Shown: positions 1 through 9,118 of the stretch, piece by piece
Layout of the letters: every line of letters starts with the position of its first letter
How positions within the stretch are numbered: position 1 is the stretch's first letter
Assembly (NCBI GenBank): GCA_963665935.1
Contig: OY762510.1
Coordinates: forward strand, 434,001-498,000
Length of the DNA: 64,000 bases
Direction: 5' to 3'
Source of the DNA: Syntrophus sp963665935
GTDB taxonomy: Bacteria; Desulfobacterota; Syntrophia; Syntrophales; Syntrophaceae
The notes under the pieces: generated by a model
What the model was told of the DNA's origin: nothing
Seen by the model: the letters and a program-made list of their open reading frames with translations, nothing else
The model's database searches: none
Program-made: the position numbers and the translations under genes

Positions 1-561
1 GGCACAATTCCCACTGCCGTCGACGTCACCATCGCCGGCCTGGGCGTCACCCCTGCCCTTCCCCAGGGATCGTCCCTCAATGTCATTCAACGGAATCAGC
101 CTGTCATCCTTGATTATGGCGCAGGTTACAACGGCTACATCACCGACGAGACGAGGGCCTTTGTGATCGGTTCTCTGAACGAAAAATTAGCCAGGGCGTA
201 TGATATCTCCAGAGAGATTATCGAGGAAACGGCCGCTTTTGCCGGGGAAGGCACGGAAACCACCCGAATCTTCGAATTCGCGCGCAACAGGGCCGAGGCA
301 GCGAAACTTGATGAGTATTTCATGGGATACGGTGAAGGCAAGGTCGGATTTATCGGTCACGGCCTGGGACTTGAGCTCAACGAAATACCGGTCATCACTG
401 CGCGTCACCGACAAACCCTGACCGAGGGGATGGTTTTTGCCCTTGAACCCAAGTTTGTCTTTCCCGGAGAGGGAAGCATCGGCATCGAGGCCGATTTCAT
501 TGTCCGCAAAAAAACACTGGAGCGCATTACCAGGACCCCCCTTGACCTTGTCCGTCTTTGA
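1..561 (+). CDS. M24 family (Xaa-Pro/creatinase-like) metallopeptidase, C-terminal part
   Basis: The reading frame is open from the first base of the window, so the 5' end is missing and 186 residues remain. They form the pita-bread catalytic domain of M24 peptidases, which cleave an N-terminal residue before proline or act on related amide substrates using two divalent metals. The five expected metal ligands can be placed: Asp in ILDYG, Asp in ITDETR, His in IGHGLG, Glu in ALEPKF and Glu in IGIEADF. A full-length close paralogue lies at 37581-38807. The next gene starts 237 bases downstream with no clear terminator between. The substrate cannot be told from the sequence. Confidence 0.9.
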   Translation, partial: GTIPTAVDVTIAGLGVTPALPQGSSLNVIQRNQPVILDYGAGYNGYITDETRAFVIGSLNEKLARAYDISREIIEETAAFAGEGTETTRIFEFARNRAEAAKLDEYFMGYGEGKVGFIGHGLGLELNEIPVITARHRQTLTEGMVFALEPKFVFPGEGSIGIEADFIVRKKTLERITRTPLDLVRL

Positions 562-798
562 AATTCCGGGTGACCGCTTTTCAGCTATACTTGCCGATTT
601 TGCCGACCCTCAAGAGGCCGGAATCTCTACTGTTCAACGATCTGCCGAAAAATGCCCTGCCGTTCCTGGTAAATCAGAGACAAATTTTAGTTGATAAATA
701 TCCTGCATCATGATTAAAAAACATCGCCGTAAGAAATTCCATTCGCGAGCAGGAACTGGCGCATCGATCTAACGAAACGGGTTGATAATTCGCAAATA

Positions 799-1890
799 AT
801 GACTACGAACATCATCATTGTGGAAGATAGCCTGACCCAGGCCGAAAAATTGAGATACACCCTTGAAGAACAGGGGTTTCATGTGCTGCACGCCCGAGAC
901 GGACAGGAAGCGCTTCAACTTATCACCAGCCACAAACCCGCCATTGTAATCAGCGATATCATTATGCCGGAGATGGATGGATTTGAACTCTGCAAACGCA
1001 TCAAGTCGGAACCCACCATGAAAGCCACGCCGGTTATCCTCCTTACCGTTCTTTCGGACCCAAGAGATGTTATCCGGAGTCTGGAATGTGGTGCCGACAA
1101 TTTTATTACGAAACCTTACGATGAAGAAAACCTCCTGTCCCGCATCCAGTACTTACTGACCCAGAGAGCGCAGGAGGAAATAACAGACGGCGATTCAGAT
1201 CCGGAGATCCAGATTCTGATCGGTGGTCAGCAATATTCGATATCAGCAAGCCGAAAACGGATTTTGAACATCTTGATTTCCACTTATGAAACCGTCGTTC
1301 GGAAAAATCGGGATCTGCTCCGAACACAGCAGGAATTGCGAATGCTCAATGAGCACCTGGAGAATCGCGTTCAAGAGCGGACACGGAAACTGATCGAGGA
1401 AATTAACAGGCGCCGTCAGGTGGAAGAAGACCTCCGCAAGCAGGAGCAGGATTTACGCAACAAATCGAAAATACTGGAGGAAGTAAACACAGCCCTGCAC
1501 GTCCTTATTAAGAACAGGGAACTGGATCGGATCGATCAGGGACAGAAGATCCTCTCCAATTGCAAAGAGCTGATCCTTCCCTATGTTGAACAGTTGAAAA
1601 AACAAAAACTTCCGCCTCAACAAATGACCTGCGTAGAGATCATCGAGGCAAATCTGCAGAACATCATCTCGCCCTTTCTCCAGAGCCTGAGTTCCGAGCT
1701 GGCCAATCTGACTCCCAAGGAAGTTCAGGTGGCCAATCTGGTGAAGGAAGGGAAAACAACCAAAGAGATATCTGAATTGCTGAATCTTTCCATACGTTCC
1801 GTTGAATCCCACCGGGACAACATTCGAAACAAACTGGGGATCAATAACGAAAAGATCAATCTCCGTTCCTACCTCCTGTCCTTCTCCTGA
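799..1890 (+). CDS. Response regulator with receiver, coiled-coil and LuxR-type HTH domains
   Basis: A 363-residue cytoplasmic signalling protein. Residues about 4-120 are a CheY-like receiver with the acidic pair E9/D10, phosphoacceptor D53 (in ISDIIMPEMDG) and K105 (in FITKPY). Residues about 165-240 are strongly charged and predicted coiled coil (RVQERTRKLIEEINRRRQVEEDL). Residues about 300-355 are a LuxR/GerE helix-turn-helix starting LTPKEVQVANLVKEGKT. It probably binds DNA when phosphorylated. No kinase is adjacent; the nearest histidine kinase is at 7049-9004 on the other strand, and a partnership is only possible. No good ribosome binding site precedes the ATG, but the start fits the family N-terminus. 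Confidence 0.9.
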   Translation: MTTNIIIVEDSLTQAEKLRYTLEEQGFHVLHARDGQEALQLITSHKPAIVISDIIMPEMDGFELCKRIKSEPTMKATPVILLTVLSDPRDVIRSLECGADNFITKPYDEENLLSRIQYLLTQRAQEEITDGDSDPEIQILIGGQQYSISASRKRILNILISTYETVVRKNRDLLRTQQELRMLNEHLENRVQERTRKLIEEINRRRQVEEDLRKQEQDLRNKSKILEEVNTALHVLIKNRELDRIDQGQKILSNCKELILPYVEQLKKQKLPPQQMTCVEIIEANLQNIISPFLQSLSSELANLTPKEVQVANLVKEGKTTKEISELLNLSIRSVESHRDNIRNKLGINNEKINLRSYLLSFS

Positions 1891-1993
1891 ATAAATATCA
1901 GTTTTTGTCTGGCACAGGTTCCGTAGTCCACCCGTATTGCATTTCCTCTCTATTGTGGCACTATAGTCTCTTGAAAAAGGGAGGGTATATCAA

Positions 1994-2326
1994 ATGATTT
2001 CTAAAACCATTCGTTGTTCCTGTTGTGGACATGAAGGTCCAGGAGAAATGACCGGAACTGTTTTTGAAAAAGATGACAGGGACATCTTTCCTGCCCAAGG
2101 ACACGACCCTTATTCCGGTATGCTTTATTTCCGCTGTCCGCGGTGCCATGTTGTCGTTGCCATCGATCCTACCGCGGTTTTGGAATACAACACCCTTAAC
2201 GGATACCCGAGTCCCTTGAATGATGATGCCGCATCTGCTACAGGAAGAGCGGCTCTCCTTCCGGTCTGGGGGGGACTCTTTTCAGGACTGACCCTCTTCT
2301 GCCTCTTTATGAGGCTTTTATATTAG
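1994..2326 (+). CDS. Small zinc-ribbon-like protein with a C-terminal membrane segment
   Basis: Unrecognised 110-residue protein. Two Cys-x2-Cys pairs, CSCC near residue 8 and CPRC near residue 50, are spaced as in zinc ribbons or rubredoxin-like knuckles. The last 20 or so residues (LPVWGGLFSGLTLFCLFMRL) are hydrophobic and could anchor the protein in the membrane. A purine-rich GGGAGGG lies at a suitable distance before the ATG, which supports the start. The next reading frame (a DUF2905-type protein) begins within about 20 bases, so the two are probably cotranscribed. Function unknown; zinc binding is inferred from the cysteines only. Confidence 0.65.
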   Translation: MISKTIRCSCCGHEGPGEMTGTVFEKDDRDIFPAQGHDPYSGMLYFRCPRCHVVVAIDPTAVLEYNTLNGYPSPLNDDAASATGRAALLPVWGGLFSGLTLFCLFMRLLY

Positions 2327-2340
2327 ACTTAACGAAGGGA

Positions 2341-2574
2341 CGGAAAAGAATCATCGACTTTTCTCACATAGGTCGCATCTTAATCCTTTTTGGCCTGATT
2401 CTGGCGGCCATCGGATTTATTCTCCTGCTGGCAGGAAAAGTTCCCTGGCTTGGCAGACTTCCGGGGGATTTTTATTTTCGCGGCAAGCAGATCACATTTT
2501 TCTTCCCTCTGACAACAAGCCTGCTCATCAGCCTCATCCTCACCCTGATCCTGTGGTTGATCAGCAGGAGATAA
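2341..2574 (+). CDS. DUF2905-like small inner-membrane protein (start codon unclear)
   Basis: This frame encodes a two-helix membrane protein of about 77 residues ending in a double Arg. It has the layout I know from DUF2905: a hydrophobic helix (ILILFGLILAAIGFILLLAG), a short loop with WLGRLPGDFYFRGK, then a second helix ending LWLISRR. Function unknown. The frame is open from about 2227, but no ATG, GTG or TTG occurs in it before the first helix; only ATC, ATA or CTG codons are available. A GAAGGGA purine stretch ends at about 2340, which would suit initiation shortly after. The start given here is therefore arbitrary. A sequencing error, a non-standard start or a decayed start codon are all possible. 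Confidence 0.6.
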   Translation, partial: RKRIIDFSHIGRILILFGLILAAIGFILLLAGKVPWLGRLPGDFYFRGKQITFFFPLTTSLLISLILTLILWLISRR

Positions 2575-2647
2575 AACACCCAGAGATTACCGAAATCGCC
2601 GTCCTCAGAACACCACCTAGAGCTTCATCGACTGACCCCCTACAGGC

Positions 2648-5600
2648 CTACCCCCAGAGGATCAAACCCGTTTCATGCTTGGACGCCAGTTTTGTGTTAT
2701 ACGGTAGAACGCGGATGCCATAGGAATGCGGCCCGTTGCGGCGGATCCGGTATCCCACGTTAAAGATGAGAGAGCCATTCAACAGGCTGCTCACCAGCTT
2801 CAGGGGTATCCGGTCCGGGGTCCCGATAAAGCCATATCCGTCATCACGCCCGATGACAAGTTCCACGGAAATTTCCTCGGGGCTCAATTTCCCCGGATCG
2901 ATCCGGGCGGTAACCACCAGAGGCTGATCCACCACGATGGTATCGCCTTGAATCCCTTCCACACTGATATCCAGGAGATGGAGCGAAGAAAATCGCATGG
3001 GAATCGTACTCTTCCACTCGGCAATTTCTTTCGCCAGTTTGAAGCTGGACTCGCCGAGTTCGGCGCTCCGCCGCACCGTCGGCACGTACATTTCGTCATA
3101 ATATTCCTGAAGCATTCTCTCCGTATTGAACCGGGGCGCCAGGGTATGGAGCGATCGCTTGATCATGGCAATCCATTTATCAGGGATCCCCGCCGTATCC
3201 CGATCATAAAATAAAGGGATCACGGAATTTTCAAGCATGGAATAGAGGGAAAGGGTGTCTTCCTCATCCACGCTGACATCTTCTTCCGAGAATCCACGAA
3301 CCACAGGACCGATGGTCCAGCCGTTTTCCCCGTCATATCCTTCCGCCCACCAGCCGTCGGAGATGCTGAGATTCAGGACCCCGTTGTAAATCACCTTTTC
3401 CCCGCTGGTTCCACTGGCCTCATGAGGTCTTCGCGGGGTGTTCAGCCAGACATCCACGCCTCGGACAAGATGGCGGGCCACCTGGATATCGTAGTCATCA
3501 AGAAAGATGATTTTGCCCCGGAACGCTTGCTGATTGCAGATCGAAATGACCTTTTTGATCAGGCTCTTCCCCATTTCGTCATTGGGATGAGCCTTGCCGG
3601 CGAAAACCAGATGGACCGGCCGGGTGGGATGATTCAGAATTTTATCCAGACGCTCCACATCGGACAGGACCAGATCCGCCCGCTTATAAGGGGCAAAACG
3701 CCGGGCGAAACCGATCATCAGGGCGGTGGGATTCATTTTCGAATAGATCTCTTCCCGCCAGGTCTTGGAATAGCCATATCTGGACCAGTGCTTGGAGATG
3801 TGGTTCCGGATATAATCGATCATTCTCTGCTTGAGTTCATAGCGGGTGCGCCACAGCATGGCGTCGGGGATATCCCAGACCTTTTTCCAGGTTTCGGGAT
3901 CGGTAATGGCGTTTTGCCATTCGCGCCCCAGATAGAGATCAAAAAGCTCCTTCATCTTCGGAGCGATATAGGAAGCCATGTGCACGCCATTGGTCACCGT
4001 CCGGATCGGGATATCCAATTCATGAAAGCCCTTCCAGACATCGCGCCACATGCGGCGCGCCACCTCTCCATGGATCTGGCTGACCCCGTTGCACAGCTGA
4101 CTCATCTTGAGACCCAGGACGGTCATGAAGAAAGGCTTGTCGTCGCCGGCCTCCTTCAGCCCCAGGTCATAGAACTGCGACCAGGAGATCCCCGACCATT
4201 TGATGAAATTTGCAAAATAATGTTCGATGAGATCCTTGGCGAATCGTTCGTTACCCGCTTCTACCGGCGTATGGGTGGTAAAAATGCAACTGCTCCGGAC
4301 CACTTCGCTGGCCTCATCAAAATTCAACCCTTCCTCCGTCATCAGGAGTTGAATCAGACTGAAAACGAGAAACGCCGAATGACCTTCATTGAGGTGATAG
4401 AGACTGGGTTTGATGCCCAGTTTTCGAAGCAGACGAATGCCTCCCGCTCCCAGGAGCAGTTCCTGTTCGATCCGCGTCCTCTGGTCCGCCGGATAGAGAC
4501 GTCCCGTTATTTTTCTGTCCTGAGGGGTATTGCCGGGAACATCGGAATTCAAGAGATAAAGAGACAGACGACCGACCTGCACCTCCCAGATATTCGCATA
4601 GAGGGTCCGCCCCGGAAGCTCCAGGGCAATCTGTACCTCGTCTCCTTTCTCATCCTGTACGATCTGCAAGGGCATATTGGAGAAGTCACATTCCGGATAT
4701 TCCGCGATCTGAACCCCGTCCTTATCAATGAACTGCTTGAAATACCCGTTCCGGTACAGGAGCCCGACCCCCACCAGAGGGATATTGAGATCGCTGGCCG
4801 TCTTGATGTGGTCCCCGGAAAGGACGCCCAATCCGCCCGAATAAATCGGCAGACTTTCATGGAGGCCATATTCCGTGGAAAAATAGGCGACAGGCGCAGA
4901 CCACTTGATCTCAGGCGAACTTGACAGCCGCCGGCAAAGCGTCTTATCCGTCATGTAGTGGTCAAACTGCTTCATGACGGACTCGTAAAGGCTCAAATAA
5001 ACGGAATTGTTCTTTGCTTCAAACAGCCTCTCTGCAGATACGGTCTCCAGCATTCGAACGGGATTGTTGCCCATTTCCGTCCAAAGCTGAGGATCCAGGG
5101 TCTCAAACAACTCAAGGGCGCGGGGATTCCATGCCCACCATAGATTGTAGGCCAGCTCCCTCAAACGGGAGATCTCCCGGGGAAGATTCGCCACGGCCGT
5201 GAACCGGCGGAAGTGGGGCTGGGTTGAAACCGTGCCGGCAAAGCTATGGCGAAAGGCCGTCCGGTAATCGACCAGGGCAAGTTTCTCCGTATACTCCCGG
5301 GCAATGGCTTCCGCCTTTTCGTAGGCGGCCGCATAATACTTGAAGAATTCCGCCCAGCTGGCCTTCATGGCAATGGTCCAGGCACTCTCTCTGCGCTGCT
5401 GCATTTCAAGTTCCGTCCAGGAAAGAAAATCCTTCAGAAGATCAAATAGATCATTGGTGATCGACTGGCCATCTCTGCCTTTTCGTCTCAGGATCATGAC
5501 GCCGTTCTGTTCCGCAAAGGAAGACTGGACCCAGAGCCCGAAGCCGGTCTGATCCGTTGAAATCGTGGGAACGGCATGGGCGGCGCTTTCCTGGGGCGTA

Positions 5601-6904
5601 TATCCCCACGGCTCGTAATAGGATGGGAAGACGCCCAGGTCACATCCGGAAAGGGTTTCATAATACGTCATATTGATCAGTCCGTCGTGTCCGTTGAGAT
5701 AGGCGGGGATAAAGATAATGTTGATCTTGTTCTGCGGCAGATTCTTCAACCCGAGGCGGTTGCTTGTCTCCAGAATCGGGTCAGAGGCTTCATAATGTAA
5801 GCGGTGCGTGCAGATCGGGGGTGTTCCTGTCTCTCCTTTGGCGTAATCGCTTTGCAGGGCCGGAATCAAATCCGTATGGCCGCCCAGGACAAACAGATAA
5901 ACAAGGATCGACTGATCGCTTTTCATTTCCTTTTCCAAGCGGCCCAGGGCGTCAAGAAAGACATCGATGCCCTTGTTATGAAATTCATACCTCCCGGATA
6001 CCGCGATTATCCTGGTTTCGCTGGGCAGGTCTTTTTTCAGAAACCGGCAGGCAGCTTTCAGGAGCCGCATCCTGGAACGCAGAGCGGGACGGCGATCCTG
6101 GACCAGATTCGGGATCTGTTCCACATCCAGTCCATTGGGGGTAATCATTTCCGGATAGCGTCCAAGAAAATTCTTCGCCTCCAGAGCGGTAATGTCACTG
6201 ACCGTTGTGAGGCAGCCTGCTTCCCGGGCCGCAGCCGCCTCCATGGAATATTTCGCTGTAATATTGTGGGCATTTGCTTCCCTCATGGGAGAGATATGAT
6301 CCATGGAGGCATAGATGTCCATCCCCGATCCAGCCAGGGTCCGTCCCAGAATCGTTGCATGGGTTGTAAAGACCGTCCCGATTTCAGGAATGGCTTTTTT
6401 CAGAAAGAGCAGCCCCGCGCCGGTCATCCACTCATGAAACTGGGTAACCGCCGTTCCCCCCTGGGGGCGGACCATGAGATTGTAGATGGTCTCGATGACT
6501 TCTCCGCAGGCGTAACTGAACATGACAGGTTCCGTATAATCCCATCCGCCTGCGATGGAATCCACGCCATAATCTTCCCACATCCGGTAAAGAAGTTGAT
6601 CCTTGTTGTACTTCACGCTGAAATTGACCAGGATGACTTTGGGCTCGCCGGGAATCCTCCAGCGCCCAAAACGACAGGGAAGGTCCTTGATGGCCGCTCC
6701 TTCCCGGATCTTATTCCAGCATTCTTCGTCGGTTTCCTCAAAATCAAGATTGGTTTTAAAGTCCGGTCCGAGAAGATAATAATTCTCTCCAAAAACCTTC
6801 ATGGCTTCCCGGATTTTGCTGCTGATCACGGTATAGATTCCGCCGACCTTGTTGCATACCTCCCAGCTGCATTCAAAGAGATATCTGTTTTGATTTTCGT
6901 CCAT
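2648..6904 (-). CDS. Fusion protein: GT3-type glycogen synthase + GT35 alpha-glucan phosphorylase
   Basis: About 1418 residues carrying two storage-glucan enzymes. Residues about 5-550 resemble GT3 (eukaryote/Bacteroidetes-type) glycogen synthase: VCNKVGGIYTVISSK near the N-terminus, HATILGR, TPNGLDV and the donor-site signature PSYYEPWGYTPQES. From about residue 565 an alpha-glucan phosphorylase follows: LAYNLWWAWNPRALELF, then STEYGLHESLPIYSGGLG, and the PLP-lysine region EASGTSGEKVIYNG with Lys near residue 1170. A beta-rich tail closes the protein. The ATG at 6904 is preferred over one ten codons upstream because GAGGAG sits nine bases before it. Opposing activities, polymer elongation and phosphorolysis, sit on one chain. 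The debranching enzyme at 9119-11110 is the likely partner. Confidence 0.9.
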   Translation of the reverse strand: MDENQNRYLFECSWEVCNKVGGIYTVISSKIREAMKVFGENYYLLGPDFKTNLDFEETDEECWNKIREGAAIKDLPCRFGRWRIPGEPKVILVNFSVKYNKDQLLYRMWEDYGVDSIAGGWDYTEPVMFSYACGEVIETIYNLMVRPQGGTAVTQFHEWMTGAGLLFLKKAIPEIGTVFTTHATILGRTLAGSGMDIYASMDHISPMREANAHNITAKYSMEAAAAREAGCLTTVSDITALEAKNFLGRYPEMITPNGLDVEQIPNLVQDRRPALRSRMRLLKAACRFLKKDLPSETRIIAVSGRYEFHNKGIDVFLDALGRLEKEMKSDQSILVYLFVLGGHTDLIPALQSDYAKGETGTPPICTHRLHYEASDPILETSNRLGLKNLPQNKINIIFIPAYLNGHDGLINMTYYETLSGCDLGVFPSYYEPWGYTPQESAAHAVPTISTDQTGFGLWVQSSFAEQNGVMILRRKGRDGQSITNDLFDLLKDFLSWTELEMQQRRESAWTIAMKASWAEFFKYYAAAYEKAEAIAREYTEKLALVDYRTAFRHSFAGTVSTQPHFRRFTAVANLPREISRLRELAYNLWWAWNPRALELFETLDPQLWTEMGNNPVRMLETVSAERLFEAKNNSVYLSLYESVMKQFDHYMTDKTLCRRLSSSPEIKWSAPVAYFSTEYGLHESLPIYSGGLGVLSGDHIKTASDLNIPLVGVGLLYRNGYFKQFIDKDGVQIAEYPECDFSNMPLQIVQDEKGDEVQIALELPGRTLYANIWEVQVGRLSLYLLNSDVPGNTPQDRKITGRLYPADQRTRIEQELLLGAGGIRLLRKLGIKPSLYHLNEGHSAFLVFSLIQLLMTEEGLNFDEASEVVRSSCIFTTHTPVEAGNERFAKDLIEHYFANFIKWSGISWSQFYDLGLKEAGDDKPFFMTVLGLKMSQLCNGVSQIHGEVARRMWRDVWKGFHELDIPIRTVTNGVHMASYIAPKMKELFDLYLGREWQNAITDPETWKKVWDIPDAMLWRTRYELKQRMIDYIRNHISKHWSRYGYSKTWREEIYSKMNPTALMIGFARRFAPYKRADLVLSDVERLDKILNHPTRPVHLVFAGKAHPNDEMGKSLIKKVISICNQQAFRGKIIFLDDYDIQVARHLVRGVDVWLNTPRRPHEASGTSGEKVIYNGVLNLSISDGWWAEGYDGENGWTIGPVVRGFSEEDVSVDEEDTLSLYSMLENSVIPLFYDRDTAGIPDKWIAMIKRSLHTLAPRFNTERMLQEYYDEMYVPTVRRSAELGESSFKLAKEIAEWKSTIPMRFSSLHLLDISVEGIQGDTIVVDQPLVVTARIDPGKLSPEEISVELVIGRDDGYGFIGTPDRIPLKLVSSLLNGSLIFNVGYRIRRNGPHSYGIRVLPYNTKLASKHETGLILWG

Positions 6905-6965
6905 TTTTTCCAACTCCTCTGATTGATGAAGCATCCAGGAGATATCTTCAAAAAAATATTAAAAT

Positions 6966-6993
6966 ATTATAATTTATTTATCAGGAAAAACAA
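6966..6993 (-). promoter_or_regulatory. Sigma-70-type promoter for the glycogen synthase/phosphorylase gene
   Basis: On the minus strand TTGTTT (6988-6993) and a perfect TATAAT (6966-6971) are separated by 16 bases, in an A+T-rich stretch. Transcription would start near 6958 and leave a leader of about 55 bases before the ATG at 6904. The -35 matches four of six consensus bases. Confidence 0.5.
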
Positions 6994-7048
6994 AAGGATT
7001 CCATTCTCAGGCAATGGATTTTATGTGACGGCGATACGACAACCCGAC

Positions 7049-9004
7049 TTAGAGAGAAACAGAAGCCGGGGCATACGATGACGCGGGCAGATAAATCGTA
7101 AAGGTCGTTCCGATCCCCACTTTTGAAGATAACGCCAGATAGCCTTCGTGTTTCTTGATGATGGAATAGCAGATGGCCAACCCCAGCCCCGCCCCTTTGA
7201 CGTTTTCCACCGGCTTCGTCGTAAAATAGGGGTCGAAGACTTTGCCCTGGTACTCCGGAGGAATGCCCACCCCCTGGTCCTGGAAGGAAATCCGGATATA
7301 GGAGCCCTCTTTCAAGGAAGGGACTTCTCCGGATGTCACATTCACATTTTCGGCGCGGATTCGGATGGAACCCCCTTCCGGCATCGCCTCCTGGGCATTC
7401 ATAATCAGGTGACGGATGACCTTCTGTACTTGCCCGACGTCAATGTCCAAGGGCCACAGAGATTCGGGAAATTCGAATTCGCAGCGGACGTTTGATCCGC
7501 TGAGAAAAAGCGCCACGGTATCCCGGAGAAAGGCGGCAATCATGACTTTTTTCCGCAAAGGACCTCCCCCCTGGGCAAATGTGGCCAACCGATTGGTCAG
7601 TTCCCTCCCCTGAAGGCAGATTTTTTCCGCCTGAATCATTTTTTCATAAGCCGGATTATCAGAGGAGAGATTAAGCTTGGCCAGCGAAACGTTCCCCAGG
7701 AGAGCGGCAAGCAGGTTATTGAAATCATGGGCGATACCACCGGTAAGAATTCCGACGGACTCAAGTTGCCGTGCTTTGACCAGCTCTTCCTCCATATGTT
7801 TCCGATCTGTAATATCATGAACGAGAAAATACAGGAGCTGCTCGCCGGAAATCTCAATCGGACCGATATAGGCCTCCACATCACGAACTTCACCGTTCGA
7901 CAGGCGGTTCAGGAAATAAAAATGCCCGCATTCCCGTTTCCTGGCCCTTTCCATATCCCGCAGAAGCTGCTCCCGGGAAAGGATGTTGATATCGTCAATC
8001 ATTTTCGATTTCAGGACGTCCTTACTGTATCCGTAGAACTGACAGGCCGCCGAATTGGCGTCCACGATCCTGCCCGTATCAGGATTAACCAGCAGCATGA
8101 CGCCAATATTTTCTTCAAAAAGACAGCGATAACGGGCCTCGCTCTCCAGGAGTCCTTCCTCCGTCCGGATGCGATCCGCAATATCCCGAACGACCACTTC
8201 AACCAGCTTTCTCTGCTTCTGCGTAAAACAACTGACCGTCGCTTCAACGGGGAAAACGGCGCCATCCTGCTTCTTATGGTACCATTTACGGACATTCGTT
8301 TTTGCCGCTTTCAGAGCCAGGGCCGTTTTATCCGGTTCTGTGGAAATATCCGTGATTTTGAGTTTCAGCATTTCCGCAGAGCTGTATCCATAAAGGCCAA
8401 GGGCGGCCATATTGGCGTCGACAATAAATCCTGTTTTTCTATCAACAAGGAAGACAGGATCGCCTGCCGATTCGAAGAGCCGTCGATATCTCTGTTCATT
8501 CTCCTTTACAGTTGCCGCCTGTCTCGACGTGGCAACGTTACTGCAAAGCCCTATCAGGGCGATCAGCCGACTGTTCGAATCAAATAGCCCCCTATTGGAC
8601 TGGTCGATCCATCGTTCCTTCCCTTTCGAGTCAATAATTTTATATTCATAACGGCCGGCGACAGTTCCCCCCAGCAGATCTTCCCAGTTTTCATTACAGT
8701 ATTCAAAGTAGTCCGGGTGAATGATATCCCGGATAAAAAAAGGCTTCCGGTAAAAATCTTCTGCCGGATAACCAAATACTTCGGCAACGGCAGGGCTGAC
8801 GTACTCACAGGCACCCTCGGGAATTTTCAACAGGAAGACCGCATCACTCAGGTTTTCAAGAATCAGACGATATTTTTCCTTTTCCTGAAGGATATCCTCA
8901 ACGATCTTTCCCCCAAGGAGCGTATCCGGCTCGGTTGTCTGTTTCTTCATGAATTCCAGTTCGGCCATGAACTGTTCCCTGGTCATGGTCTTTCTTGTTA
9001 CCAT
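7049..9004 (-). CDS. Cytoplasmic multi-PAS sensor histidine kinase
   Basis: A 651-residue kinase without membrane segments or signal peptide. Three PAS domains occupy about residues 40-165, 170-285 and 290-405; the last two each end in an HDITDRK/RDIADR-like segment. The dimerisation/phosphoacceptor domain follows (GGIAHDFNNLLAALLGN, His near residue 421), then an HATPase domain with an N box (LIMNAQEAMPEGG) and a G box (GAGLGLAICYSIIKKHEG). The HDFNNLL H-box places it among NtrB-like or hybrid kinases, but no receiver domain is attached. A GGGAGG ribosome binding site supports the ATG at 9004. It sits between two glycogen genes, so a link to carbon storage or energy state is possible but not shown. 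Confidence 0.92.
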   Translation of the reverse strand: MVTRKTMTREQFMAELEFMKKQTTEPDTLLGGKIVEDILQEKEKYRLILENLSDAVFLLKIPEGACEYVSPAVAEVFGYPAEDFYRKPFFIRDIIHPDYFEYCNENWEDLLGGTVAGRYEYKIIDSKGKERWIDQSNRGLFDSNSRLIALIGLCSNVATSRQAATVKENEQRYRRLFESAGDPVFLVDRKTGFIVDANMAALGLYGYSSAEMLKLKITDISTEPDKTALALKAAKTNVRKWYHKKQDGAVFPVEATVSCFTQKQRKLVEVVVRDIADRIRTEEGLLESEARYRCLFEENIGVMLLVNPDTGRIVDANSAACQFYGYSKDVLKSKMIDDINILSREQLLRDMERARKRECGHFYFLNRLSNGEVRDVEAYIGPIEISGEQLLYFLVHDITDRKHMEEELVKARQLESVGILTGGIAHDFNNLLAALLGNVSLAKLNLSSDNPAYEKMIQAEKICLQGRELTNRLATFAQGGGPLRKKVMIAAFLRDTVALFLSGSNVRCEFEFPESLWPLDIDVGQVQKVIRHLIMNAQEAMPEGGSIRIRAENVNVTSGEVPSLKEGSYIRISFQDQGVGIPPEYQGKVFDPYFTTKPVENVKGAGLGLAICYSIIKKHEGYLALSSKVGIGTTFTIYLPASSYAPASVSL

Positions 9005-9118
9005 TCAAAGCCTCCCTGAAACTCCACCCCGCAAAAGGACCTGAAGAATCTGGTTGTTCTGTAGTTCAGTAGGATCATCATAATGATGCATGGAAAATGC
9101 CTGCAAGACAGCCTGGCA

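Noticed and set aside
1891..1993. Two TGGCAC sequences that look like -24 elements
   Set aside because: Neither has TTGC or GC at the -12 position.
3422..4924. Long open frame of 500 codons on the plus strand
   Set aside because: It is the antisense shadow of the glycogen synthase/phosphorylase fusion; low-complexity composition and no family features.
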